From: Crotalaria pallida
Lineage: Eukaryota; Streptophyta; Magnoliopsida; Fabales; Fabaceae
Assembly (NCBI GenBank): GCA_037953625.1
Contig: CM075649.1
Location: forward strand, 105,653,290-105,717,289
Reading direction: 5' to 3'
Length of the DNA stretch: 64,000 bases
This document shows, piece by piece, positions 40,509 to 52,436 of this stretch. The position numbers and the translations under genes were made by a program. Each line of letters starts with the position of its first letter. Positions within the stretch are counted from its first letter, which is position 1. The notes beneath the pieces are model-generated. The model ran no database searches. It was not told the DNA's origin and worked only from the letters and a program-made list of their open reading frames with translations.

Positions 40509-42299
40509 ATGGGTTCCATGAATCCCTTTGGTGGTGAAGGTGCTTCGATAAATCGTCCTCCATTGTTTGCCGGAGAAGGCTATGCATATTGGAAAGTTAG
40601 AATGAAAATTTTTATCCAAGCCATAGATAGTGAAATTTGGAAAGTAGTTGAAAAAGGTCCTCATATCCCCTCTAGTTTAGTTGAAGGTGTAGTACATTTA
40701 ATCCCCGAGGATAAGTGGAAGGATGATGATAGAAAGAAAGTTCAATATGATTATAAAGCAAAGAATATCATTACCTCCGCTTTATCCTATGACGAGTTCT
40801 TTAGAGTTTCCCAATGTACTAGTGCTAAGGAAATGTGGGACACTTTACAAGTGACTCATGAAGGAACTAGTGAGGTTAGGAGAGCTAGATTGAATGCTTT
40901 AATGCGTGATTATGAATTGTTTCAAATGCTTCCAAATGAATCTATTAATGATATGCAAAAGCGTTTTACTCACATTATTAAACATTTACTTGCTCTTGGT
41001 AAGACTTTCTTACAAGGTGAACTTTCTAACAAAGTGTTGAGATGTTTAGACAGGAATTGGCAACCAAAAGTAACGGCTATTGTTGAATCTAAGAATTTGG
41101 ATGCTATGGATCTAGCAACACTCTTTGGAAAGCTTCAAGAACATGAAATGGAGCTTGGGCGATTAAGTATCAATGAAGAGTCGGATAAGAACAAAGAAAG
41201 AAAGGGACTTGCTCTTAAAGTCAATAGATCATACAAAAAGAAAGAGAGTTCTGATGATGATGATAGTGAAGATTCCGATTCGGATGTTCATGAAAAAAAA
41301 ATGAAACTTTTGCTAAGGAAGTTTGACAAATTTCTAAGGAGAAAAGGAAGGTTGAACAAAGACAAAGGTAAAGAGAAGGATTCTCCACACTTCAAGACCA
41401 AGACTTCAAAAGAAGGTGTAGTTTGCCATGAATGCGGAAAACCCGGACATCTCAAGTATTCATGCTCTAGGTATTTCAAGAAGAAGGAGAAAGACAAGAA
41501 AAATTCTAAATCTAAAAGAGCATACATAGTTTGGGATAGTGATGAAGATAACAAGAAAAGCACATCGAGTAGTTCATCGGATGATGAAGAAGCCGCTTGT
41601 CTCAACTTGATAACTCTAGTAGATGATGAAGAACAAAGTTCAAATGATGAATCAAGTTATCAAAACGAGGAAAGCGATGTAAGTCATACTAAATCCGAAA
41701 TTTCTTCTAAATATGAATTGTTATATAATGCTTATGAAGAAATGCATGAACAACTTGAAAAACTAGCTTTGAAAAACATTGAAAGGAAGAAGCTCATTTT
41801 GAAACATCAAAAAGAGATTTTAGAACTTCAAAAACAAGTTGATGAGCTTAATCTTGAAAATGAAACTCTTGATCTTATATATGCTAGTTCTTCTTGTGAT
41901 TGTGCTAGTAGATTGAATATTGTGGTTGATTGTGAGAATTGCAAGTTGCTTAAAGATGAAAATGCTATTTTGAAAAATAAGCTTGCAAGTTTCACAAGTG
42001 GTGACATTAGATTGCGCACATTGTTAAATTTTCAAAGAGAAAATTCAAACAAGTTTGGTTTGGGTTATACTAATGCTAAGAGTAATTCTCATAGAAATGT
42101 TGTTGATTTTTCTAAAGTTGATTTCTCAAATGCACCAACATGTTTCTATTGTGGTACTCATGGACATACTTCAAATGTGTGTTATATTAAAGTGCATGGT
42201 ATACCTAAAGGAGATTTTGTTTGGATGAAAAAGGGTGAGAGTCCCTACACTAACAAAAATGGATCCAAAATCATTTGGATACCAAAAAGCAAAGCATGA
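40509..42299 (+). CDS. gag: Sirevirus Gag, intact, in an element without pol
   Basis: 596 aa, ATG at 40509 (MGSMNPFGGEGASINRPP). Copia gag domain (GEGYAYWKVRMKIFIQAID, VSQCTSAKEMWDTLQVTHEG), first knuckle CHECGKPGHLKYSC (about 306-319), acidic serine-rich linker, coiled coil (about 410-470), second knuckle CFYCGTHGHTSNVC (about 545-558). Same layout and length as Sirevirus-1 gag. No stop or frameshift, which suggests selection or very recent origin. Just after the stop TGA is TTGTTTTGTAG|GT, like the junction in Sirevirus-1. It may package its own RNA while other elements provide enzymes. Confidence 0.93.
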   Translation: MGSMNPFGGEGASINRPPLFAGEGYAYWKVRMKIFIQAIDSEIWKVVEKGPHIPSSLVEGVVHLIPEDKWKDDDRKKVQYDYKAKNIITSALSYDEFFRVSQCTSAKEMWDTLQVTHEGTSEVRRARLNALMRDYELFQMLPNESINDMQKRFTHIIKHLLALGKTFLQGELSNKVLRCLDRNWQPKVTAIVESKNLDAMDLATLFGKLQEHEMELGRLSINEESDKNKERKGLALKVNRSYKKKESSDDDDSEDSDSDVHEKKMKLLLRKFDKFLRRKGRLNKDKGKEKDSPHFKTKTSKEGVVCHECGKPGHLKYSCSRYFKKKEKDKKNSKSKRAYIVWDSDEDNKKSTSSSSSDDEEAACLNLITLVDDEEQSSNDESSYQNEESDVSHTKSEISSKYELLYNAYEEMHEQLEKLALKNIERKKLILKHQKEILELQKQVDELNLENETLDLIYASSSCDCASRLNIVVDCENCKLLKDENAILKNKLASFTSGDIRLRTLLNFQRENSNKFGLGYTNAKSNSHRNVVDFSKVDFSNAPTCFYCGTHGHTSNVCYIKVHGIPKGDFVWMKKGESPYTNKNGSKIIWIPKSKA

Positions 42300-43028
42300 T
42301 TGTTTTGTAGGTATGATTGAAGAGCAAAGGGCTTACAAGTGTTATTCATACATTTGCATCTTCAATTGGTATTACATTTGCATCTCAAAAGAAGTCCTAC
42401 AAATTTGGTATAAGTGATATTGTTAGATATTGATGATTATAGTATCTTCTTAATTGGTATAATTGAATTGTTCTCAAATAGTATTACTTTTCTAGAGTTC
42501 AATTGATATCATTGAGTAATGATTAGATGATCATCATGCTTTTGTGGTTTTTGTGATATATTGTCACTAATTGACATTTAGTTTCCCCATTTAGTTTTTT
42601 CAATTGGTATATTGGTATCACAATAAGTGACAATTAGCTTTTCAATTGGTATCATTGATTATTTTGATTCTTATCTTAATTGATATCAATGTTGAAAAGA
42701 AATGAATGTTGATCTCTTCTTATTTTGGCTTAAAATGTTATATTTCAATTGGTATATATATTACTTTTTGATAATGCCAAAGGGGGAGAAATGGTATGTT
42801 TTGAAAAATGGGAGATTGTTTGGAGAAAGGTTGTTTTGTTGTTTTTATGTAGGTTGAGCTAAGTTGTTGAAGATAGGGGGAGAATCAAGCTTCTATCAAT
42901 TGGATTTCAAATGTCAAATGCATTGATTGAGGGGGAGCAAGTTTCTCACCAAGTGATCAAATTGTTAAAGCATCAACAACTTCAATCAAATTCAAAACAT
43001 GGTTTGTCATTTTCAAAAAAGGGGAGAT
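42300..43028 (+). other. 3' noncoding region with several purine tracts
   Basis: No coding sequence recognised. AAGGGGGAGAA (about 42779), ATAGGGGGAGAA (about 42874), GAGGGGGAGCAA (about 42929), and the LTR-adjacent tract AAAAAAGGGGAGA (43015-43027), which should prime plus-strand synthesis. Confidence 0.75.
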
Positions 43029-44653
43029 TGTTAGTTCCATGGTGAATGTTTTGATAATGACAAAGTGTTTTGAACAAGCTATCATGTGTTGATCAAGTTC
43101 AAGTTCAACAAGCAACAACAAACATCAAATGAAGAAGAGAGAAAGCAAGCTCATGAAGACTTAGTTTGAGTATAATTGTATTTGTTTTATCTTTTGCCTC
43201 TCAAGCTTCATAGGTCTTTTATTTGATGAGTTTGGTTAGAGTATCTTAGAGGGTAGTGAATCTCATTCATAAGTCATGATTAAATCATAATTTGAGTTTT
43301 CACTTAATCTAGAATCAATAGGTGGCTGAAAGGTTTTAAAGGAAAGGTTGGTTTTTGAGAAAACAAGTTTTAAACAAGTGCAGTATCAGTTTACTCGATT
43401 AAATATGGATTTACTCGAGTATTACTCGATTAAACTGAAATCTACTCGAGTAAACACTGCTGAACTGGTTTTTTTAAAATACGATTTTCACTTCTCAAAA
43501 TCAGTTTTCAAGTGCTACAACTTTTGGGTTTTCTATATAAATCTATTCCTAATCTTTGTGATTAATTAGAACACTTTCATAATCAATTTTACAAGAATCA
43601 AGCCATTCTATTCTCTCTCAATTTCAAAGATCAAAGCTTTCATATTTTCATATTTTCATATTCTTTGATCAAGAACCTTTGAATCTCTTATTGTGAATTG
43701 TCATAGCTATTGATTGAGATTCATAGGAGTGTTATTGTGTTTTCTATTGTGTTGTAATCTTTGCAAGAAGGCAAGCCATCTACAACAAACAAGAAGCCTT
43801 GGTGTGTCGATTATCATCAAGCAAATCTCATTGGAGAAGAAGAAAGTCTTGGTTGTGAATCAAGCAAAGTGAAGCCTTGGTGTGTGGATTATCATCAAGC
43901 AATTGAAGACTTGTTGTGTCGATTATCAACAAGGGGTAGAGGTTAGATTAGAGAGAAGATCAATAGGATTTCAAGGCAAGCGTGTGGTATCTCTTGTAGG
44001 CTAGCAAGAAGGGAGTCTTTTGAGGCACTTACTTGTAATTTGAGAACTCTAATTCCTCATAGTGAAGAATCTCTCTTGGTTGAAGAGGGGACTGGATGTA
44101 GCTTTCAAGCGGATGAAAGTGAACCAGGATAAATCACTGTGTCTTATCTCTAAACTCTTACTCTTTACATTCAAGTCATTTGTTTGCGTTCTTGGTTGAA
44201 AACCTAGAAAAGAGTGATTTTCATAATTGATTGAATTGAATCTTTATTGTTCAAATTAACTTGGGGAAAATCATTTTCATAACCTAGGTAATCAATAAGA
44301 ATATAGGTGTTAATTGTTTTCGCTGAATCTCTGATATTACGTGTTGATTGATTGATTTTCGTATTCGATTGAAAAGTGATTTTTCAGTTTTTTATCTGTC
44401 ATAATCGATTAATAATCGATTAAGAGATTTTGTTCTTTCTGGCTTAATCGATTAAAGTTCAGATTAATCGATTAAATCATCAGTTTAATCGAGTAAACCT
44501 GAGAGTTTTTGCAAAAATCTTTTGTTTTGATTGTTTCGATTTGTTTTGTTTGAAAATCTTTCAAGGTTTCTTTTACACCTATTCAACCCCCCCCCTTCTA
44601 GGTGTATTCCTAGGGTTCCTTAGTCTCTCCAACCACCAATTGCGGTTTCCTCA
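43029..44653 (+). repeat. 3' LTR of gag-only Sirevirus (1625 bp)
   Basis: Matches the 5' LTR except for about 12 substitutions, a C-run length change and about 80 extra bp (about 44212-44293) after AAACCTAG. Confidence 0.93.
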
Positions 44654-45589
44654 GTCGAGGCCCGTTAGAAGCGAGGCATAGAATGGGTCGACCAAACTAG
44701 GTTATTAAAAGACTTAAAAGATTTAAAAGACTTTAAGCTTTAATCCTTTCTAACTACGCGTTGAGAGAGAAGTAGTGGAGAGGAAAGATACCGTATACTT
44801 GGAGATCTGCGTATCTTCGAGTGGTGATTGCGATAGGGGAGGGCAAGGTTGGTGAAACGTCAAGAAGCCTAAAAGCGCTTCCCTAGGCGGGACGATGTTA
44901 CAATGGTCAAGGTCACCTGCTGGGCGTTGATCGTAGCAAGGACTGCAACACGAACTAGGGATAGAGCTGTCGCCCCCTTGAGAAAATCGGAGATGGTGAG
45001 AGGAAATCTGAATCAAGGCTAGAAGTCATTGCTTTTGTGAAATTGTGAAATTATGATATTGTATTTTGTTTTGCTGGCCAGATGTGTGGTTTCAGCTTGG
45101 TACTTACCCTTTGACTATCGATGCCTGTGTGGGTAAGATTCTTGTGCGTCCCATCTGCTTTCCAACTTAGGTTGTGGTTGGATATTGAAGGAGGAGATGT
45201 ATCGTGTGTGCTAATTTACCCTTACCTCGATGATTTCCCTCCCTAAATCATTGATGGTGATCTTATGAAAAGACTTAGTGGAAAATTTACATGTAATGAA
45301 CCCATGAATAATGATATTAAGTTATGATGTTAAGATAATATTATAATGATGTAGCGATAATGATAAGACATGGTGAACATATGATAATTATGATATCTTG
45401 ATAAGATAATGTATGATAAGTTATGCCTTGTTAATGTGGTATGTGTTTAATCCTAGTGCAATCCATGGAGTAAGCCCATGCCGTCGATGACTTGTTCATT
45501 CTGATCGCTAACTCTCTCTCTTCTTCTATACCTTCTTGTTTCTCTTATATGTCGAACGCTAGATGGCGGAGCGGGTTTTGAGATTGGTA

Positions 45590-45888
45590 ATGTCTCCTCT
45601 GGCGGGGGGCAATGGAGTAGGACTGCTACCGGCTGGATATGGGAGGGGCCTACTAGACTGAGTTTTGAGGATATAGACCATGTGCTTCGAGGTGTTGCTA
45701 CTGATCGCGTGGAGGTTCGTTTTCTCTTGAGGGACTTTATGCCCGGAGGGCCTAGGGACTTTCATGAGGCTCAGGGTGTTCCACCTGCTAATGTTGAAGA
45801 GGAGGAGGATCCTGAAGAAGACCCCGAGGAGGATCCTGAAGAAGATCCCGAGGAAGACCCAGTGGAGGACCTTAGTGAGGATGAGTAG
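45590..45888 (+). pseudogene. Acidic ORF in solo LTR A, frameshifted
   Basis: Homologous to the intact ORF in LTR B (58399-58692). Starts ATGTCTCCTCTGG but lacks one base in the following G-run, breaking the frame; the later part (FLLRDFMPGGPRDFHEAQ) is open and ends in PEEDP repeats and VEDLSEDE. Function unknown; it lies in the LTR, so it may be untranslated. Confidence 0.55.
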
Positions 45889-46307
45889 TGATAGTTATTA
45901 TGGTCTAGGTTTTGTTTTCAGTCTAGAATGGCAGCTCTCTCTGATAAAACTTATGTAGCCCCAATGGGGAGTTTATTTTATCTTTCCGCATTTTATTCAG
46001 TATATCTTATTTCATGGATAATGGCCTGATGAGCCGAAACTCTTTTTATATCAAATATTTTCTAATGAATGAAATGATCAATTATTCCGCAAATTACAAC
46101 TATCGTATTTTATGGTAAAAGAGATGATGTGGTAACGTGACACTTCTTTTTGGAAAACAATTTGAGAAACCATTTTGGAAGTTAAAGTTATTTGATAATG
46201 ACATGTAAACCTTTTTCAAATCATCACAACAATTTGTAATGGATGTTTTTAAAAAAAAATGGCGCAAATTTTTAGTGAAAATTGTAGTTCCAAATTGGGG
46301 TGTTACA

Positions 46308-47516
46308 TTCGGCGAGTTCCTTCTGACTCCAGGACGTAATCCGTTTGAAGAAGAGGATGAAGTCGAAGACACCAATTTTCAATTACAACGGCGTCCTGCT
46401 CGTCGTCACGTGGTCATGGACGATTTGTCTTCTGATGATCCTCCCTACACCGTGGTTTCTCCAGAACAAGCCGACAGACTCAAAACTATCGAAGCATCTA
46501 TGCAAAGATGCATTGATGACACTTCTTCGTCGGCTGTAAATGACGTTGCTGTTTAGGATTCTGATCAAGGTTTTGTTGACACCATGCATCATAGTCCTCT
46601 CGACACTCAAGTCGTGGATTCTCCAGTTGTTGTCGTGGGGCCTGAGACCACTACTGCATGTGTCCCTCCCTTTGAGGTAATTAGGAATTTACTTATTCGC
46701 CCTTTTCTGCAGCATTAAAGCGACCTCACCAAACTCTCTTCTATTGTTTTTCAGATCCCTAACGACCCAGTCCAACTTGAAGGTTTTGACAGCAGTTTAC
46801 CAATTCCTTCCGCATCCACCTCTGCTGTTGCTCCCTTTGTTGAAATTCCTTCTTGCAATCCTTCTTCCAGCACCATGGCTCCCTCGATTCTAATGTCCCA
46901 CTCCAGTGTTTTCTCTAATCTTCGGGAATTGATGGCCAAAGCGCGTTCCGTTGATGAAGCCGTGGATTCTCCTTTAAGAGACACAGAATCGGCTATGGAT
47001 CAACTAATGGCGACTTTAAAGAACATCTGTTGTCGGCCTTTTGATCAGTTGATGGCCGATTCTGCAACTGCTGAACTCCCGTCCTCTACCATCAATTCAC
47101 TTTTACAACACTCCGTCCCAGAAGATGTTGAATCCAAGCTGACCAATCTGCAACGATTTGTGAATAATTGGACTACTGAAAGTCTAAAAATCCTGAAAGA
47201 CATAAAAGTTTATGAGGATGTCAAAGCAAATCAGCACGAATTGGAGGCCAAAATTGTTGATTTGGAACGAGAGGATGTCGACTGGTCTTCCAAAGTTGAT
47301 CAGAAACTTCAGCGGATGAAGGAAAATGGGGCCAAAATTCAAGAATTGAAAGATGAGTTGGCCCGTCGGGAACAAGATCAACTAGAGATGAACCAATTCG
47401 TTGAAGCCACCAAGATCACACAACAGGAGCTGACTGACAAAGTTGTTGCTTTGGCGGCTCCTTACCAACAGGTTACAGACGCACTTACTGCAAGTTTGCA
47501 AGGCTATAAGGCTTGA
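46308..47516 (+). pseudogene. Tat-3 antisense gene, 3' part
   Basis: Continues the frame broken at 23768 (GEFLLTPGRNPFEEEDE). TAG at 46554-46556 interrupts it, after which the frame stays open to a donor GAG|GTAATT (46676). A second intron (46677-46754, ending TTGTTTTTCAG) rejoins in phase 0 to an exon of about 250 codons: a serine/threonine-rich part, then a coiled coil (about 47200-47460), stop at 47516. It ends only about 85 bp from the convergent pol stop. This second intron has no counterpart that I can see in Tat-1 or Tat-2. Confidence 0.75.
46677..46754 (+). other. Second predicted intron of Tat-3 antisense gene
   Basis: 78 bp, GT-AG, phase 0, contains stops; removing it keeps the frame. 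Confidence 0.7.
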
Positions 47517-47601
47517 CTTCGACGACGAGATGCTTTCGCCAGGGAATGGCGTTCTTTTAGCAATTTGTTTGGATGAACTTTTATTTTGCCTTTTGTATTG
47601 T

Positions 47602-48716
47602 TTACTTTTTTGAACTTTGATTCTGTTGTATGGATTGCAATTCAATTAAATGAATGTTTACTTCTATCATTGTCGGCTTATATTTTTTCAAATACTTGTC
47701 GTTGATTGCTTTAATCTTTTTCCCCGAATCGACTTCGACTAATTCATAGGCATTGCCTGAGAAGGCCTTTAACACTTGAAATGGTCCTTCCCATTTTGGT
47801 GACCATTTGCCGTATTCATTAGAACGTTTGTCGATTGGCAAGATTATTTTCCATACTAGTTCACCCGGTAGAAATGATTTGAATTTAACTTTGGCATCGT
47901 AATACCTAGCAATCTTTTCCTTTTGTCGCATAATATTTTCTAACGCCAAAATTATTTCATCATGCACCTCGTTCAATTCATCAAACATGGAGTTCCAGTA
48001 ATCGTTCACAGGCATTTCGTGTTGCCTCTGAAATCGTACTGATTCCAAGTTTATTTCGACTGGCAACATGGCCTCATGGCCATATGTTAACATATAGGGA
48101 GTCGTACCCGTGGCCTCGTTTGGAGAATTTCGGACAGCCCATAATGCTGGCGTCAACGCTTCATGCCAATTTCATGGTTTTCCTTTGATCTGCTTCTTGA
48201 TAATGTTGATGATCCACTTGTTGGTTGCTTCAGCTTGACCATTTGCTTGAGCATAATAGGGTGTCGAAGTCAATATTTTGATCCTTCTTGATGTCAGATA
48301 TCCCTTCAATTTGCTTCCCAAGAAAATAGAAGCTTGATCAGTCGTTATAGTTTCAGGGATCCCAAATCGACAAACGATATGGTCTTCGATAAAATCGATC
48401 ACTTGCTCTTGTTCGACTTTTACCAAAGGTATAGCTTCTACCCACTTGGTAAAGTAGTCAACACCCACCAAGATCCTTGTATGGCCTTTTGAGGAATGTG
48501 GAACGATTACACCAATAACGTCTAGTGCCCATCCTCTGAAAGGCCAAGGCTTGACAATCACCTGCTGGGACATTTTGGATATAGCCATGTTTTTGGCATT
48601 CTTCGCATGACCTTGCAAAGTTCATGCAATCTGACACTAACGTAGGCCAAAAAACCCTTTGCCTCCGGAGGATCCACTTCATCTTCTCTCCAGCTTGGTG
48701 TGCTCTGCATATTCCC
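47602..48716 (-). pseudogene. Tat-3 integrase, C-terminal part
   Basis: Zinc-finger end (AHQAGEKMKW, CEECQKHG), then the integrase core: D in VGVDYFTKW, D in ETITTDQASIF, E in YAQANGQAEATNK, and the C-terminal domain (KWEGPFQVLKAFSGNAYEL). TGA at 48172-48174 interrupts the frame (KP*NWHEAL), and frame changes occur near 48618. Interrupted at 48717 by solo LTR B; the rest continues at 59150. Confidence 0.88.
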
Positions 48717-51700
48717 TGTGAGATCCACAATTTTACGCAATTTATTTGTGAAATTATATTTAAATTTAAAATATTATATTTGATTTTTGATACCTGGATT
48801 TAATTAAAATCGTATGTTTTATAAATATATATATACACACACATACATATATGCATACCAATTTTTTTTAATGTATTTAAATTGTATTCTTAGGATGAAA
48901 ATATTTTTTTAAGGTATAGTATTTTATTTAAATGATATTAGAAGGTGAGATGATTTTGAAGGATTAAGGTGTTCTATCTTCAGAAATTCATATCTTTTTA
49001 ACCGTAAGTCAGAAAATTACAAATTATATATATGTCAAAACGATCGTATCGAAATATAAATTATGAAAATGTAAAGTTTTTATTTTTATTTTAGAGTCTT
49101 CGAAATTTTATCACTGCTACTGTAATGTACGAATTTTGGAGTTTTAAGTTTGAAAATATGATTCTAATGCATTTAATGACTCTTTGACCCAAAAATATTT
49201 TTATGTGCATGGAAAATATATTTTAAAAATCCCTTATTGGTTGCACCGTCCAAATAAAATTTAATTTCTGTATTTTTGAATTATAAATTAATTTGAAAGC
49301 TTATGAAATGCATTTTTGGAGGAAATAACTTTAGAACTTCAAAAATTCATAACTTTCAAACTGTAAGTCCAAAAATTATAAATTTTATATGAAAACGATC
49401 GTATTAAAATTTGGATTACAAAAATATAAAAATTATAATTTTATTCGGTGTTCTGCAAAAATTTTGTATCTGAACCAATTAAGAACGAATTTAGAGTTTT
49501 AATATTGGAAAAATTATTTTAAAGCTTAGAATTAATTATTGGACCTCAAAATATTTTTATTTGTATGTTCAGATATTTATTTAAAAAGCTCATTGGCTGC
49601 ACCATCCAGATTATTTTATTTTCCTATTTATTTTTGAATTTTAAAGTAAAAAGCTTTAATTTGATTGGATAAAAGGGAGGTGGATTCAAAGTGAGTAAAT
49701 GCAAATTTTGTTCTTCCCACATGGACTATAGGTGCCGTCCAAATTCATAGGAAAGGTAGGGGATATTTTCTGAAAATTTACCTAGAAGAATCTTAGAGTT
49801 TAAAGTTTATAGGAGTTGGAAAAATCTCATTTAATGCATGTACATGTTCCTAGACTTGGGTAAAGTAAAAGTTTAAATTCTTTGACTCATTTTATGATGT
49901 GTGGGGCGTGTAACTCAGCCCATTGTGGGGGAAATTCATTTCCTACTTCACCTATAAATAGAGCCTAAGACCCCTCATTCTTTTACACACAACAAACAAT
50001 TCTTTTGAGAGAAAAAAATTTGAGAAAGGCTTTGAGAGAGAGTGGTTGAGGCGTGGCACTCTTGTGGAAGAAATGGGAAAATTTTCATACTCATTTTGAA
50101 GCTCTTCTTTGCTAAGGAGAAGAGGTAATCCTAAGAACTTAATTTTTGTTTTAAGTTTAAGCTCTTATTCTTTATTCTTTTGTTAAATATATAAACTTCT
50201 TATTCTTCTATGGTTTTGAGATTGTGAAAATAAAATCTCTAATCTCTTCTTTGATATAATATGAATTATGGATTGATTTTTGGTTGAAGGTCAAATGAAA
50301 AAGGATTAAAAAGGGACAAAACAAAAATTGTTTAAAGAGAAAATGATCTCCCCTTTTTAGCCTTTGATGACCGAATTTTTCATGACAAAAATAAGGTAAT
50401 AATATTCTGAAATTATAATTGATAAAAGTTTATATGTTTTAAGAATTTTGATTTTAATCTTTATTGTATTGTTGTTTTGATTTTGTTTTGATTATGGATG
50501 TAAGTATAAAATCATGAATAATAAGTAAGTGATGAAAATATATATATATATATATATATATAATATAAAATTGTGGTGTGTGTGTGTATGTGTAGGCCGT
50601 GAGGCCTAAAGTTTTTTTAAGATGATAATAGCAAATTATATATGTTCCTTTGTTTAGTAATTATGTGTATTTGATGGTATTTGATGTGGTTAAAAAGTGA
50701 TTAATTGGGTTTGTGTTTATGTGATTATATGAATTGGTAATGTATATAAGCTATACTGTTAAGTGCTATCCAAAAAGTAATCTTACTCAAAAGTGCTTAT
50801 TTTCTATTTAAATTGATGTTCAAAGTAAATTTTTGGAAGGTATGAAATTATATGAATAAGATATATATGTTTATAAATTTATATTACTCCTCTATTTTTA
50901 TTAATATGACCGAAAATTATTTTGGTAGGAAAGGATAATTTTTGCTAATTTCCTAAATTGCTTAAATGGTTATATGGTGCATATGTATGTTTACTGATGT
51001 GTATACATGAAATAAATTATGTATTTGATAGAAAAATAATGTATATCTGAAAAATAAATTTTAATTCTGAAAAATAATCTTTTATTGAACTATGAGATCC
51101 CAAATAATAATTTTTGTATGTGTTTGCATTGCTTAACTTGTATATGTGTAAGTATAGTATAAAGTATGGATTAGGAGTATGTATTTTTATTAAATAAAAT
51201 GACTTTTATAAATATATTTGTTTGCTGTCCAGAATTTAATATGTATAAGAAATTGTTATTTTAGTAAGCCAAATTATATTTCTAGACCTTATGATATATA
51301 TGTACTACAACAGAATAGCTAAAAGATCCCGGTTCCGCATGCCTTTTGATCCCGGTTCCGAACCTGGATTGTATTCCCCGGTATAACAAGTCTAATTCTT
51401 GTGATCCCAGTTGTTTTAGAAAACACGGAACCAGGATCAATAAAAAACAAGGAACCGGGATCAATAGCATATATGATCACTGTTGATTTTTAATAATGAA
51501 CTGGGATCTTTAGTATATATGATCACTGTTGAGTTTTTAAAATGAACCGGGATCTTTAGTATATATATATATTTATTTAATTTATAATATTTGCTATTTA
51601 GTATATATATATATTTTTAATTTATAATATTTGCTATATCCATATATTTAAATAAATTGTCAACATTTTTTTTGCAACAAATAAATGCCATAATTATATA

Positions 51701-51856
51701 CATTAGAAACATAAATGTCAATACACATTTAAGATAGATAACTCCCAAACCAAAACTAATGACTCCATACATACAAAAGGCTAAACAAGCTCAATCATAT
51801 AGATGCTACATAGCCACATTCAAAAATATATATGGTGCCCTAAATTCAAAACTAAG

Positions 51857-51952
51857 CTAAGGTAACTCGTCAAGAACATATGTTTCCCATTCATCCTTGA
51901 CTTCATTCAGCAATTCATCGGAGTAGTAGATGTACTGGCAATCTTCAAAATA
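51857..51952 (-). pseudogene. Exon-like segment in DNA transposon, unidentified
   Basis: Acceptor TTGTATAG, then an open frame of 31 codons (YFEDCQYIYYSDELLNEV...) ending at a TAG at 51857. It looks like a terminal exon. I do not recognise the protein. Confidence 0.4.
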
Positions 51953-52262
51953 CTATACAATTTAATAGAAAATGGAATTAGAATTGTGTTGATAAACTAA
52001 ACGATATATTTGTTATCAAATATGCGGTAAACATAAACCATATAATGAAAATTACAAACCAATGGTAGTGGAATCATGTCATCTCCATATAATTATAATC
52101 CTAATATAATCCTCAAACAATTATACTGTAGTGTTAAAGCTCCATTTCAGCTATCAAGATTAGTTCATACTATACACATTCAAATCACCAGAAAGAGAAA
52201 AGGCACACATATAGGAATCACTATCAAGGTATAATCTGTCAAAGAAAAAATTAATAATTCTT

Positions 52263-52350
52263 GCCTCTGGAGAAAGATTGCCAACATAAACAGTGGTATG
52301 TTGAGGATTCTACTCTGGAGCATCATCGTTGGTTAGTTCCTGACCATCTT
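52263..52350 (-). pseudogene. Captured exon fragment of UBP1/RBP47-type RNA-binding protein
   Basis: After an acceptor TTGCAG the frame reads EDGQELTNDDAPE, then TAG, then NPQHTTVYVGNLSPEA. NPQ.TTVYVGNL.PE is characteristic of the third RNA-recognition motif of plant oligouridylate-binding proteins (UBP1-like); VYVGNL is the RNP-2 motif. The rest of the motif is missing and one stop is present, so it is a non-functional host-derived piece carried by the transposon. Confidence 0.65.
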
Positions 52351-52372
52351 CTGCAATTAAAATACTAGCTAA

Positions 52373-52436
52373 CCTCATGAAGTAAAGATCACTAAAAAAC
52401 AAAACCTCATGAAGTAAAGATCACTAAAAAACAAAA
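52373..52436. repeat. 32-bp perfect tandem duplication
   Basis: Two identical units starting CCTCATGAAGTAAAGATC at 52373 and 52405. Confidence 0.95.

Larger units (their letters stand above)
38892..44653 (+). mobile_element. Gag-only Sirevirus (TR-GAG type), 5.76 kb
   Basis: Bounded by a perfect GTCGA duplication (38887-38891, 44654-44658) in solo LTR A; LTR B has the empty site (AGAGGTCGAGGCCC). LTRs at 38892-40436 and 43029-44653, initiator-Met primer-binding site, a complete gag, then 0.7 kb of noncoding DNA with purine tracts. No protease, integrase, RT or RNase H remains, not even fragments. About 12 substitutions between LTRs by eye suggest a recent move. It must have used enzymes from another element; Sirevirus-1 is a relative with full pol. 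Confidence 0.95.
23769..46307 (+). mobile_element. Solo LTR A (about 5.6 kb net), containing two younger elements
   Basis: Begins TGTGAGGCCCAC and ends GGGGTGTTACA, with no primer-binding site or internal domain. It is closely similar along its length to copy B (48717-59144) once the inserts at 25778-36931 and 38892-44653 are removed. Flanks GCTGG and TTCGG are probably a decayed 5-bp duplication, since removing A restores the reading frame of the Tat-3 antisense gene. Plus-strand TATA box at about 25009. A short acidic ORF remnant lies near the 3' end (45590-45888). Ty3/gypsy type is likely from the ends, but the lineage cannot be set without an internal region. Confidence 0.8.

Noticed and set aside
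23769..48716. A and B as the two LTRs of a single element with 46308-48716 as its internal region
   Set aside because: The sequence between them is contiguous Tat-3 antisense gene and integrase, and B has its own TTCCC duplication.
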